Program-made: the position numbers and the translations under genes
Source of the DNA: Oleiphilaceae bacterium
Lineage (GTDB): Bacteria; Pseudomonadota; Gammaproteobacteria; Pseudomonadales; Oleiphilaceae
Direction: 5' to 3'
Length of the DNA: 53,785 nt
NCBI GenBank assembly: GCA_018334495.1
Contig: JAGXLV010000012.1
Location: forward strand, 1-53,785
Notes under the pieces: model-generated
Databases searched by the model: none
What the model saw: the letters and a program-made list of their open reading frames with translations, nothing else
What the model was told of the DNA's origin: nothing
Shown here: positions 1-8,789 of the stretch, piece after piece
How positions within the stretch are numbered: position 1 is the first letter of the stretch
How the letters are laid out: each line of letters begins with the position of its first letter

Positions 1-706
1 GGGCGGCGCGACAATCGTCTATCTTGGTGTCGGAAACCGCGTTCTGGGCGGAGCTGCCGGGCAAGCTCATGCCCATGGCTTCAATGGCCGACGCCATGGT
101 GTTGGCCGTGTACATGCCGCCGCAGGAACCGGGGCCGGGAATGGCGGTTTCTTCGATCTGCTTGACCTCGATCAGGTCCATATCGCCTTTGGCGTGGGCG
201 CCCACGGCCTCGAACACGGAAATAATGTCGGTATGATTTTTACCCGGCTCAATGGTGCCGCCATAAACAAAGACCGACGGCCGGTTGAGCCTTGCCATAC
301 CCATGACGCAGCCCGGCATATTCTTGTCGCAGCCCCCGATAGCAACAAGGCCATCGAAACCTTCGCAGCCGGCCGTGGTTTCGATGGAGTCCGCGATAAC
401 TTCACGGGAAACCAGTGAATATTTCATGCCCTCGGTGCCGTTGGCAATGCCGTCTGACACTGTAATGGTATTAAAGATCAGACTCTTGCCACCCGCTGAG
501 TCAGCGCCGCGCCCAGCTTCTTCCGCCAGCCCGTTAATGTGCATATTGCAGGGGGTAAGATTGCTCCAGGTCGAGGCAATTCCCACCTGAGGCTTCTTGA
601 AATCCTCATCAGTAAACCCGACAGCCCTCAGCATGGCCCGGCTGGCCGACTTGCCGATGCCATCTACCACCGGAGCTGAAAAACGACGTCGCCTGTCGTC
701 GGTCAT
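1..706 (-). CDS. ilvD: Dihydroxy-acid dehydratase, N-terminal part (runs off the left edge)
   Basis: About 235 N-terminal residues are visible; the rest lies outside the window. The enzyme dehydrates 2,3-dihydroxy-isovalerate and its methylvalerate homologue in the cytoplasm, a late step of valine and isoleucine synthesis. Family hallmarks seen in order are [20 protein letters not shown] and [15 protein letters not shown], which carry the cysteines of the Fe-S cluster. The wording of these motifs fits the shorter dehydratase class better than the E. coli IlvD type. The ATG at 706 follows GAGGAAG with a 7-nt spacer. The gene is divergent from the phosphoketolase-like gene at 921; the 214-bp gap must hold both promoters. 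Family identity is secure; the C-terminal half cannot be assessed. Confidence 0.93.
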   Translation of the reverse strand, partial: MTDDRRRRFSAPVVDGIGKSASRAMLRAVGFTDEDFKKPQVGIASTWSNLTPCNMHINGLAEEAGRGADSAGGKSLIFNTITVSDGIANGTEGMKYSLVSREVIADSIETTAGCEGFDGLVAIGGCDKNMPGCVMGMARLNRPSVFVYGGTIEPGKNHTDIISVFEAVGAHAKGDMDLIEVKQIEETAIPGPGSCGGMYTANTMASAIEAMGMSLPGSSAQNAVSDTKIDDCRAA

Positions 707-920
707 GGTCGCACTTCCTCTTTTATGTTGTTGTCAGGCTCATCAAAGCCATAAAACCCGTAGCATTCTTGGTTTCACCCAGGACTGCAAGTGATCGGCC
801 CGTTTTTTCCAAAATCCACACCGGCGCCGGACCAAAAACAGCCAATAAACGATCTGGATCAAGTCCTTCACCAGGAGATTTTCTTAAACTAACCGCTTAT
901 CCACCAGCAGGGAGAAGCTC

Positions 921-3329
921 ATGACCTCGTCTTTTCCGGATTTGAAAAATCTTGAGCGACAGGCCTCAATCAGCCCGGCTTTTCGCCAGTGGCGCGCCGG
1001 CTTTGGAGTGATCCGCCACCTACCCGAAACTCAGGAGAACCTGATCGGGATGGCCCGGCAACTGGTGGCCTCAGGCCTGCAGCCGGATACAGAAACGGTG
1101 TTCCAGCACCTGATCAGCCTCGATCATCTGGCCAGCGCCGGTCTCTGGCTTGTGGCTCACATGACCTATGCCAACCGGGTTCGGCTGGATGGCCGTCCCT
1201 TGGCGGCACAGGACTTCAAGACCAGACCCGAAGGCCATAGTGGCGGGTCCCTGAACATGGTGCCCGCTTATGCGGGTTACCTGGCGCTCAACGCGCTCAC
1301 CGGACACACCCGCAGTTGGCTCATGGGTCAGGGCCACTGCGTTTCGGCGATTGAGGCTGTCAACGTGCTGACCGGCAACCTGCACCCGGAGCAGCTTGAG
1401 CGCTATCAGGGCGAGGAGGGACTGAATCGCCTGGTGCGGGATTTCTACAGCTATGAGCAACGCCCGGATGGCCGTAACGCCGCGCCTCTGGGAAGCCACG
1501 TTAACGCCCACACCGCAGGCGGGCTTATGGAAGGCGGTTACCTGGGCTTTGCTGAGTTGCAGTACAGTCACATGCCTTTGCCCGGGGAAACCCTGGTGGC
1601 ATTTCTGTCCGATGGTGCCGCGGAAGAACACTGTGGCGATTGGGGCCCACGCTGGTGGCGCAGCGCGGATAACGGCCTGGCGTTGCCGGTGATGATTGCC
1701 AACGGCCGGCGCATAGATCAGCGCACTCAGCTCGGCAGTCCCGAAGGACTGAGGCGTTTTATCCAGCAATTGCGACTCAAGGGATTTGACCCCCGCCCCT
1801 TCGATGGGCGCGATCCCGCCGCCTTTACTCATACATTATTTGAAATGGAAACCCGATGGACCCATAACGAACAACAACGGGCCATCGGACAGCAGCATTA
1901 CCCTCTACCCATGCCGTATGGCATCGCGGCAACGGTCAAGGGTTACGGTTTTGCCGGTGCCGGGAAAAATCGGGCCCATAATCTCCCTCTGCCCGCGAAC
2001 CCTCGCATAAATGGCCGGGCTCGCGATTTGTTCAACTGTTCAACCCGTGAACTATGGGTCCCGCCGGAAACGCTGGTCCAGGCTCTGTCCCATTTTTGCC
2101 AGCACAAAGCCCAGGGTCGACCATTAGAGCGAGATCATGCGCTGGCAAGCCGCCATCCGGACAGCCCGGTAATGCCGGAACTGACCCCGGGCACCGAAGC
2201 TTGCTCGCCCATGCTGGCGATTGACGAGTACTTCCCCGCGCTGGTGCGCCTAAACCCCAACCTTCGTCCCCGGGTCGGCAATCCGGACGAGCTTTCGAGC
2301 AACAGGCTCACCGGCGTTCTGGCGGCCCTGAAGCATCGCGTCAACGAGCCCGAGGACGCTCATGAAGCCGTGCACGGCAGCATCATCTCCGCGCTCAATG
2401 AAGAGGCCATTGTGTCGGCCTGCCTTGCCAACAAAGCCGGGCTGAATCTGGTTGCCAGCTATGAGGCTTTCTGCGTCAGGATGCTGGGCGCCATTCGCCA
2501 GGAAATTACCTTCGCCCGTTATCAAAAGGCAGCGGGCCGGCCACCACAATGGCTTGGCTTTGCCATCGTGGCGACGTCTCATACCTGGGAAAACGGAAAG
2601 AATGAGCACTCCCACCAGGACACCACCTTTTGCGAAGCCCTGCTTGGCGAAATGAACGACGGCATCCGGGTGCTCTTTCCCGCTGACTTCAACAGCACCC
2701 AGGCGTTGCTTCCCTCCGTCTATCACGCCCGGGGACAACTCAGCTGCCTGGTGGTGCCGAAAAAACAGCGGCCCTGTCTGTTCAACGGTGAGGAAGCCAG
2801 GACACTTGCATGCCAGGGTGGACTGGTTGTGGATGAGGACAACTCGCCCGGCGAACCGATTTTGCTGATCGCCAATGGTTCTTATCAGCTCAGCGAAATG
2901 ATTCGTGCCTCAGAGCGTTTGCACGATGCCGCCACGCCCTTTCGGCTGGTGTATGTGCAAGAACCCGGTCGCTTCCGGCAGGCAAGAGACGCTCGCGAGA
3001 GGGCGACTTGCATTTCAGAGATTGCGCTGGAGCGCCTGTGCCCCCGGCGGCTCAGGTACCGCGTCGTGATGACCCACATGCGGCCCGAGGTTTTCCGGGG
3101 GCACGCAGCGCTTCTGGCACCGGATATCAGGCATTGCCGAACGCTGGGTTACATCAACCAGGGCGGCACGTTTAATGTGGACGGAATGTTGTTTGCCAAC
3201 CGCTGCACTTGGGCGCACGCTTTGCTGGCGTGCGCCCAAGTGCTAGGCGAAAACCCCGAAAAATGGCTCAACCACGCCGAACTGGAGGCTGCCGAGGGCA
3301 GAGCCGGGCCAAATATTCTGGCGCTTTAG
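921..3329 (+). CDS. Divergent phosphoketolase-family (ThDP-dependent) enzyme
   Basis: This 802-residue cytoplasmic protein matches the phosphoketolase fold over its whole length. Classical members cleave xylulose-5-P or fructose-6-P with phosphate to acetyl-P. Visible landmarks are GHSGGSLNMVPAYAGY (from residue 106), GQGH (137-140), a SHVNAHTAGGLMEGG stretch (192-206) and TSHTWENGKNEHSHQD (about 552-567). The canonical cofactor motif GDGEAETGP reads SDGAAEEHCGDWGP (230-243) here, so the first Gly and the acidic residue after it have changed, and several family His positions are offset. It therefore belongs to a distinct branch and may not do the textbook reaction. From memory, relatives in marine gammaproteobacteria are labelled xylulose 5-phosphate 3-epimerase; I cannot check this. 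The ATG lies after GGGAGAAGCTC. The 3' end overlaps the convergent membrane-protein gene by 4 bp. Confidence 0.85.
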   Translation: MTSSFPDLKNLERQASISPAFRQWRAGFGVIRHLPETQENLIGMARQLVASGLQPDTETVFQHLISLDHLASAGLWLVAHMTYANRVRLDGRPLAAQDFKTRPEGHSGGSLNMVPAYAGYLALNALTGHTRSWLMGQGHCVSAIEAVNVLTGNLHPEQLERYQGEEGLNRLVRDFYSYEQRPDGRNAAPLGSHVNAHTAGGLMEGGYLGFAELQYSHMPLPGETLVAFLSDGAAEEHCGDWGPRWWRSADNGLALPVMIANGRRIDQRTQLGSPEGLRRFIQQLRLKGFDPRPFDGRDPAAFTHTLFEMETRWTHNEQQRAIGQQHYPLPMPYGIAATVKGYGFAGAGKNRAHNLPLPANPRINGRARDLFNCSTRELWVPPETLVQALSHFCQHKAQGRPLERDHALASRHPDSPVMPELTPGTEACSPMLAIDEYFPALVRLNPNLRPRVGNPDELSSNRLTGVLAALKHRVNEPEDAHEAVHGSIISALNEEAIVSACLANKAGLNLVASYEAFCVRMLGAIRQEITFARYQKAAGRPPQWLGFAIVATSHTWENGKNEHSHQDTTFCEALLGEMNDGIRVLFPADFNSTQALLPSVYHARGQLSCLVVPKKQRPCLFNGEEARTLACQGGLVVDEDNSPGEPILLIANGSYQLSEMIRASERLHDAATPFRLVYVQEPGRFRQARDARERATCISEIALERLCPRRLRYRVVMTHMRPEVFRGHAALLAPDIRHCRTLGYINQGGTFNVDGMLFANRCTWAHALLACAQVLGENPEKWLNHAELEAAEGRAGPNILAL

Positions 3330-3940
3330 CCGCTCACAAACTCAGGCCCGAAACCGATACTCCACAAAATGACAGAGCCGGCACGGGTTGCTACCAGAAT
3401 AACCAGAGCCACGGTCAGAAGAGCGCCCACATACATGACCGCCTGTGCTCGAGGTATGCGCATGACAATGGGCAGACCGTCGTACATCAAGTAGCCGCTG
3501 TAGACCATGGCGAGCAAAAACACCAGGGCGTTGAACCAGGGCACGGGCCACAGCAGGGCGAAACCCGCGAGGAAAAGCGGAGTGCAGGCGTATGACGCCA
3601 GGGCGATTGCATTGGAGCGATCATGTTCTTCCTGGGCGCCATAGGTTTTTGCCATCCAGTTGATGGCGAATCCCAACGAGAAGACGCCCACCAGTATAGC
3701 CAGATAACTCAACACACTGAGCTGAAGAGCACTGGCTTCTGAAAGCTTGACCACCCTGTTGTCGTCACCCACAGACCAACCGAAATACGCGGTGGAAATA
3801 TAGGCGCAAATCGGCGCGATCGTCGCGAGCACAAGCACGTAGGCCACATACACCCGTCGCGGCGTAACGTGCTCCTTGCGGATTGATTTCCATTCCTCAT
3901 CGGGCCGTGTGAACAGGCCAAAGGCATGATTTAATAACAT
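3326..3940 (-). CDS. Yip1-family integral membrane protein
   Basis: The product has 204 residues and about five hydrophobic segments, with a short N-terminal stretch containing FTRPDEEWKSIR, typical of Yip1/DUF1282 bacterial membrane proteins. Their biochemical role is not established. The ATG at 3940 is chosen over one 13 codons upstream because AGAGGG sits 8 nt before it and family members begin with a short segment leading into FTRP-x-x-W. The gene is single and convergent with the phosphoketolase-like gene, overlapping it by 4 bp. I see no conserved catalytic residues. Confidence 0.8.
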   Translation of the reverse strand: MLLNHAFGLFTRPDEEWKSIRKEHVTPRRVYVAYVLVLATIAPICAYISTAYFGWSVGDDNRVVKLSEASALQLSVLSYLAILVGVFSLGFAINWMAKTYGAQEEHDRSNAIALASYACTPLFLAGFALLWPVPWFNALVFLLAMVYSGYLMYDGLPIVMRIPRAQAVMYVGALLTVALVILVATRAGSVILWSIGFGPEFVSG

Positions 3941-4318
3941 TGCGGGAACCCTCTGTTTTATAAGCTCGTGGCTCGGCATCTACTGCCGAGTCGCACATTC
4001 CATCTGTGATGGAAATGTCTTAATTCCTTTATAAAGTACATCCACCATTTTGCTGATGGCAAGTGTAGTTCGCTCTCACTCTATTTGCTTGGCCTTACCC
4101 CTGATACCAGTCGGCGCTCCATCAGTCAGAGCTCGGTACGCACGCATCGTCGCCGGCTGCAGAATCAAACACAGCCTGACATTGTTCAGGCCGGGACGCC
4201 GGCGTCCGCCGTAAAAGGGTCACTGTGCTAAAAAATTAAAATAGCCGTATAGTAATTCCAGCATCCGGGAACTTTTCCCTACCGCTATTCTCTCCTGCAA
4301 ACGATAAGGAAGCCAGCC
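3941..4318. other. 378-bp intergenic region rich in hairpins, no gene seen
   Basis: It lies between two divergent genes, so it should hold promoters in both directions. Inverted repeats visible: CTCGGCA/TGCCGAG at 3972-3990, ACATTCCATC/GATGGAAATGT at about 3995-4018, GCCTGA/TCAGGC at 4174-4191 and the perfect palindrome GGACGCCGGCGTCC at 4194-4207. A possible -10 TATAGT lies near 4246 for the downstream gene, without a good -35. No plausible protein-coding gene was found. Confidence 0.5.
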
Positions 4319-5116
4319 ATGAAAACAATTGTCCCCATAGCTTCGGCACTCGCGCTGTCTCTGGCCCCCCTGGCCGCACTCGCCGAACTCCAGACCGACA
4401 CTATAGACTACAAAGTTAACGGCGAGGATTTTACCGGCTATCTGACCTACGACGATGAGTTTGAGGGCAAGCGCCCGGGCGTTCTGGTGGTTCACGAATG
4501 GTGGGGGCTTGACGAATTCGCCCGGCAAGAGGCGGAGAAGCTGGCCAAAGCCGGTTATACGGCATTTGCTCTGGACATGTATGGAAGCGGCAACCGGGCT
4601 ACCCACCCGGACGATGCCAAAAAATTCATGCAGGCCACCATGGGTGACAAGCAGGCACTCGAAGCCCGCTTTCGGACGGCCATGGATATTCTGAAAGGCC
4701 ATGACACGGTTGAGAGTAGCAAAATTGCCGCCCAGGGCTACTGTTTCGGCGGCGCCGTAGTGCTCAACATGGCCCGCATGGGCCTTGATCTGGATGGAGT
4801 GGTGAGCTTTCACGGCTCGCTGGGCTCGGATGTCCAGGCCAAAAAGGGTGATGTATCGGCGCGGATTCTGAGTTACACAGGCGGTGCCGACCCCTTCGTA
4901 CCGACTGACCAGGTTACCGGTTTTGTTGCCGAAATGGTGAATGCCGAAGCCGACCTGACGCTCGTTTCTTTCCCCGGCGTCAAACATTCGTTCATGGTGC
5001 CTGATGCTGATGCCACCGGTGAAAAATTTGACCTGCCCATGGGTTATGATGAAGCCGCCGCACAGCGGGCGTGGCAGGGCACTCAGGACTTCTACCAGAA
5101 AATTTTCGCGGATTAA
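4319..5116 (+). CDS. Secreted dienelactone hydrolase family protein
   Basis: The 265-residue protein is an alpha/beta hydrolase of the dienelactone hydrolase family, which opens lactone or ester bonds. The Cys-Asp-His triad is visible: nucleophile C142 in GYCFGG, D191 in GGADPFVP and H223 in VKHSFM; the family's E60 in HEWWG is also present. Residues 1-22 form a Sec signal peptide (MK, hydrophobic core, ALA before ELQ), so it acts in the periplasm or outside, unlike the cytoplasmic enzymes of chloroaromatic pathways. It stands alone and its substrate cannot be named. The ATG follows GATAAGGAAGCC, which contains an AAGGA ribosome-binding site. Confidence 0.88.
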   Translation: MKTIVPIASALALSLAPLAALAELQTDTIDYKVNGEDFTGYLTYDDEFEGKRPGVLVVHEWWGLDEFARQEAEKLAKAGYTAFALDMYGSGNRATHPDDAKKFMQATMGDKQALEARFRTAMDILKGHDTVESSKIAAQGYCFGGAVVLNMARMGLDLDGVVSFHGSLGSDVQAKKGDVSARILSYTGGADPFVPTDQVTGFVAEMVNAEADLTLVSFPGVKHSFMVPDADATGEKFDLPMGYDEAAAQRAWQGTQDFYQKIFAD

Positions 5117-5132
5117 CGGATAATCCCGATCA

Positions 5133-5158
5133 CCGGCGGGCCCCAAAAGACCCGCCGG
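5133..5158 (+). terminator. GC-rich hairpin after the dienelactone hydrolase gene
   Basis: CCGGCGGG (5133-5140) pairs with CCCGCCGG (5151-5158), 16 bp after the stop codon. The following T tract is only two bases, so termination would be weak; the next hairpin (5217-5244) is stronger. Confidence 0.45.
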
Positions 5159-5216
5159 TTAGTCTGGAGACATAACACCTGAGGTACAGGAGTTGAAATT
5201 GCAAAACACAGACACA

Positions 5217-5244
5217 AAAAAAGGCAGCCGTGGCTGCCTTTTTT
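5217..5244. terminator. Bidirectional rho-independent terminator
   Basis: A run of A, GGCAGC, a 4-nt loop, GCTGCC and a run of T form a hairpin with T tracts on both strands. It sits between the convergent dienelactone hydrolase (+) and cold-shock (-) genes and can stop both. Confidence 0.85.
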
Positions 5245-5262
5245 GGAGAAGCTGTCTGTTAT

Positions 5263-5472
<210 letters not shown>

Positions 5473-5732
5473 TTAATTTCCTGAACTCAATAATTTTATC
5501 TGCCGTAACCCCGAATGGGCTAGCGACGTTTGCGGAAAAACAAAATTGCGTAATCAAAAACAGGACGATGCACTACTTACTACGGCCGGACGTCTTATTC
5601 ATGAAATGCTTCACTTATCTTTCCTTCACCCCTAACTTTACGCGTTGTTACCCAGAAAGCAAACAGTTTTTGCATTGCCTAAGTACAGATACGGAGAAAA
5701 ATCCGCTAAAAGCCGCCTTCTTCCAAACTTTG

Positions 5733-6113
5733 TCAGTTCCTGAGCAGAGTGTAGACAAACAGACCCAAGGCCGTCATTAACAGGGAACCCACAACATGTA
5801 ACAGAATTCCTGCCACGGCCATGCCCCACTTGCCATCTTGCAAGGCCGCGAGCATTTCAAGCGAGAAAGTGGAAAAGGTCGTCAGCGCACCACAAAGGCC
5901 TGTTACCGCAAACAGGCGCCATTCCGGAGACAGGCCGGCACCTTGGCTGAAATACCCCATCAGCAGTCCAATCAGGCCACCGCCAATCAGGTTGGCCATC
6001 AAAGTCCCGACAGGGACCGCCTGGCCACTGGTGTTGAGCCATAAACTCAGGAACCAGCGAAGATTAGCGCCGATTACAGCGCCGGCACTGACGGCGACAA
6101 CGGACAACCACAT
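5733..6113 (-). CDS. crcB: Fluoride efflux channel CrcB/Fluc
   Basis: The 126-residue protein has four membrane segments and the family signature GLCGALTTFSTFS, with GGGLIGLLMGYF before it. CrcB proteins form dual-topology dimers in the inner membrane that export fluoride. The ATG at 6113 is preferred to one 15 codons upstream because AGGAAGG lies 7 nt before it and MWLSVVAVSAGAVIGANLRW is the normal family N-terminus. It lies downstream of fadE in the same direction with a 119-bp gap that contains a hairpin. I looked for a fluoride riboswitch in that gap and saw none. Confidence 0.93.
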   Translation of the reverse strand: MWLSVVAVSAGAVIGANLRWFLSLWLNTSGQAVPVGTLMANLIGGGLIGLLMGYFSQGAGLSPEWRLFAVTGLCGALTTFSTFSLEMLAALQDGKWGMAVAGILLHVVGSLLMTALGLFVYTLLRN

Positions 6114-6142
6114 GACTGCACCTTCCTGTAATGCAAACGACC

Positions 6143-6170
6143 AGGCCCACCTGTGCAACGCGGTGGGCCT
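6143..6170 (-). terminator. Possible terminator hairpin between fadE and crcB
   Basis: AGGCCCACC (6143-6151) pairs with GGTGGGCCT (6162-6170), a 9-bp perfect stem. No long T tract follows on the minus strand, so this is a weak or rho-assisted terminator, or a stabilising 3' stem of the fadE message. Confidence 0.4.
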
Positions 6171-6232
6171 TGAGCGCCAGAAATATCCGCAAACCTTGTC
6201 TGCTCGCAGAAGACTCGCGCCGAGAATGGCTC

Positions 6233-8683
6233 TCAGGCCACGTTGTGGTTGATTACCGACTCCTTCTTTTGTGCAAAGGCATCGAAGGGAAAATCATCCA
6301 CTGACAACATATCCAGAACCAGCTTCTCGTACATCCGCATGAAATCGGCGTCCTCTTTGGTAAAGACGTCGGCCTTCAATGCCGCCTCGAAGCGGTCCTC
6401 CGGATGCAATGCCTCCATTGGCAACTTGCCCATGGAATAGGCCTTGTTTGCCTTGCGATACAGACCTTCGGCCCGGTCATTATCTTTTAGCAGATCATTA
6501 TACCGGGCCACGGGGTTTTCTTCCGGGCCTTCACTCTGACTATGCCAAATGGGGGCCAACAGTTTGGCGCGGATGGGCGTGTCCTTTGAAATAGCCTGCG
6601 CCAAAGCCCGGGTACGCTCGTCGTCCGGCTTGTTCCAGCGCCGGCCCAGCGGCATGGTAATCGCCCTGAGTGCGATAGCGACAGGTCGGTTCGGGAGATT
6701 GCTGAGGAAGTCATCGAGAGCCTGCTCCACATTGGCCAGCAACGTGATCAGACTGTATTCCATGGCTTCTTTTTCGCCCTGGACGGGCTGGGTTTCATGC
6801 CATTGCTTGAGCACCATGGACGCCAGGTACATGTTGGACAGTATGTCGCCCAACCGCGCCGAAATCAGCTCACGCATTTTCAGTTTGGAGCCCAGGGTCG
6901 TCATGGCCGCGTCCGCGCACAGACCGAAAGCTGCGCTGAATCGCGCAACTGCCTGGGCATAACGTCTGGAATCACTGTCAAAAGGCACATCTGCAAGGCC
7001 AATGTGCAGAGCCTGGGTAAAGGCTCGCGCCGCGTTACCGAATATCAGGCCGGCATGACTGAAGAAAGCCTTGTCGAACGCCAGGATGTCGTTTTTGTCC
7101 TTGGCATCCAGCTCTCTCAGGACATAAGGATGGCACCGAATCGCACCCTGGCCGAAAATCATCAGGCTGCGGGTCATGATATTGGCGCCCTCCACCGTGA
7201 TGGACACCGCGGCGCCGCTGTAACCGGTACCAAGATAGTTCTTCGGGCCCAATGTCACGGTCTTGCCGCCATGCACATCCATGGCATCGGTCATTGCGTC
7301 ACGCTGCATCTCGGTCAGGTGATACTTGAGAATCGCCGAAGGCACTGCAGGCTTCTCACCATTGTCAATCATGTTGGCGGTCTGGTTAACCGCAGCCTGG
7401 GCAATATAGGTCCGGGCAGCGATCCGGGCCAGCGGCTCCTGCACCCCTTCCATCTCGGCAACGGGTGTATTGAACTGGCGCCTGATCCGGGTAAAGCCTC
7501 CGGCAGTGCCGGTGGCGAAAGCCGCAGCACCTGCAGCGCCCGAGGGCAAGGTGATGCATCGACCCACAGAGAGGCACTCGACCAGCATGCGCCAGCCTTC
7601 GCCCGCCATGTCCGGGCCGCCGATAATGTAATCCAGCGGAATGAACACATCTTTGCCTTTGATCGGGCCGTTCAGGAACGGGCTGCCTATCGGACAGTGA
7701 CGACGCCCGATCTCCATGCCCTTGGTGTCCCTGGGGATCAGCGCACAGGTAATACCCCGGTCCTTTTCTTCACCCAACAAACCGTCAGGGTCGAACATCC
7801 GGAACGCCAGGCCCACAACTGTCGCAATCGGTGCCAGCGTAATCCAGCGTTTCTCGAAATTGAGCTTGAGGCCGAGGGTCTCTTTACCCTTGATCTTACG
7901 TTTGCAGACGATACCGGTGTCCGGAAGCGAGGTGGCATCGGAACCGGCGCGGGGGCCGGTCAGGCCAAAGCAGGGAATATCACGGCCATCCGCGAGACGG
8001 GGCAAATAATGGTTTTTCTGTTCTTCCGTGCCGTATTTAAGCAACAATTCGCCCGGGCCGAGCGAGTTGGGCACACCAACCGATACCATCAGACTTTCAT
8101 TTGACGCCAGCTTCTGCAAAACCGCAGATTGAGCCTTGGCCGAAAACTCCAGGCCACCGTAGGCCTTGGGAATGATCATGCCAAAGAACCCTTCTTTTTT
8201 AAGAAAGTCCCACAGCTCGGGAGGCAGATCAGCGCGCTCCACCGCGACATCCCATGGATTACACATGGCGATGGCCCTGGTGCACTGATTGTCGACAAAC
8301 GCTTGTTCTTCGTGGCTCAGCCCAGCGTTGCGGCTGGCCAGCAGGCTGTGCCAATCAGGCTGGCCGGTAAAAAGCTCACCGTCCCAGCCGACGGTGCCTG
8401 CATCCAACGCCACTTTTTCTGTTTCCGAGACCTTTGGCGCCACTTTTTTGAACATCTTGAACACCCGCGGCGTCAGCCAGTTCTGCCGAAAGCCGGGCAA
8501 ACCGCAAGCCGCGGTTCCGGCAGCCCCGAGCAGCAGTATTAACGCCAGCCAACCGGAGGCAAAAATCAAGGACAAGACGCCGGCAATCACCATGACGGCA
8601 ATGGCAGGCTTGGCGCCTGCTTCGCGACGCATCACCGTCAACAAGGCAGCTATCGCAACAACGAACAAAATGAGTGTCATCAT
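6233..8683 (-). CDS. fadE: Acyl-CoA dehydrogenase FadE
   Basis: The 816-residue protein has the length and organisation of E. coli FadE (about 814), the FAD enzyme that starts each beta-oxidation cycle by making trans-2-enoyl-CoA. Residues 1 to about 60 hold two hydrophobic segments, consistent with membrane association. The dehydrogenase core follows, with PKAYGGLEFS, FGLTGPRAGSDATS and the flavin-region stretch FGQGAIRCHPY, then the long C-terminal region typical of FadE (DUF1974). Two tandem ATG codons (8681-8683, 8678-8680) open the frame with a weak SD. It is followed by crcB. A PsrA/FadR-type operator would be expected upstream, but I did not identify one in 8684-8789. Confidence 0.96.
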   Translation of the reverse strand: MMTLILFVVAIAALLTVMRREAGAKPAIAVMVIAGVLSLIFASGWLALILLLGAAGTAACGLPGFRQNWLTPRVFKMFKKVAPKVSETEKVALDAGTVGWDGELFTGQPDWHSLLASRNAGLSHEEQAFVDNQCTRAIAMCNPWDVAVERADLPPELWDFLKKEGFFGMIIPKAYGGLEFSAKAQSAVLQKLASNESLMVSVGVPNSLGPGELLLKYGTEEQKNHYLPRLADGRDIPCFGLTGPRAGSDATSLPDTGIVCKRKIKGKETLGLKLNFEKRWITLAPIATVVGLAFRMFDPDGLLGEEKDRGITCALIPRDTKGMEIGRRHCPIGSPFLNGPIKGKDVFIPLDYIIGGPDMAGEGWRMLVECLSVGRCITLPSGAAGAAAFATGTAGGFTRIRRQFNTPVAEMEGVQEPLARIAARTYIAQAAVNQTANMIDNGEKPAVPSAILKYHLTEMQRDAMTDAMDVHGGKTVTLGPKNYLGTGYSGAAVSITVEGANIMTRSLMIFGQGAIRCHPYVLRELDAKDKNDILAFDKAFFSHAGLIFGNAARAFTQALHIGLADVPFDSDSRRYAQAVARFSAAFGLCADAAMTTLGSKLKMRELISARLGDILSNMYLASMVLKQWHETQPVQGEKEAMEYSLITLLANVEQALDDFLSNLPNRPVAIALRAITMPLGRRWNKPDDERTRALAQAISKDTPIRAKLLAPIWHSQSEGPEENPVARYNDLLKDNDRAEGLYRKANKAYSMGKLPMEALHPEDRFEAALKADVFTKEDADFMRMYEKLVLDMLSVDDFPFDAFAQKKESVINHNVA

Positions 8684-8789
8684 AGGCTTTCTCTGATTTC
8701 CTAATTCAAATAGGGGTCAATAATTAAAAGAAACTACGACCAAAGTAACCGATTGGATGCTGCCTGGCCATAGAGCCCGGCAGCCATCA

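Noticed and set aside
6114..6232. Fluoride riboswitch before crcB
   Set aside because: The conserved fluoride aptamer pattern was not found; only a plain 9-bp hairpin is present.
6797..8104. 435-codon open frame on the plus strand
   Set aside because: It lies wholly antisense to fadE, has no domain similarity and an improbable Gly/His/Arg-rich composition; it is a shadow of a high-GC gene.
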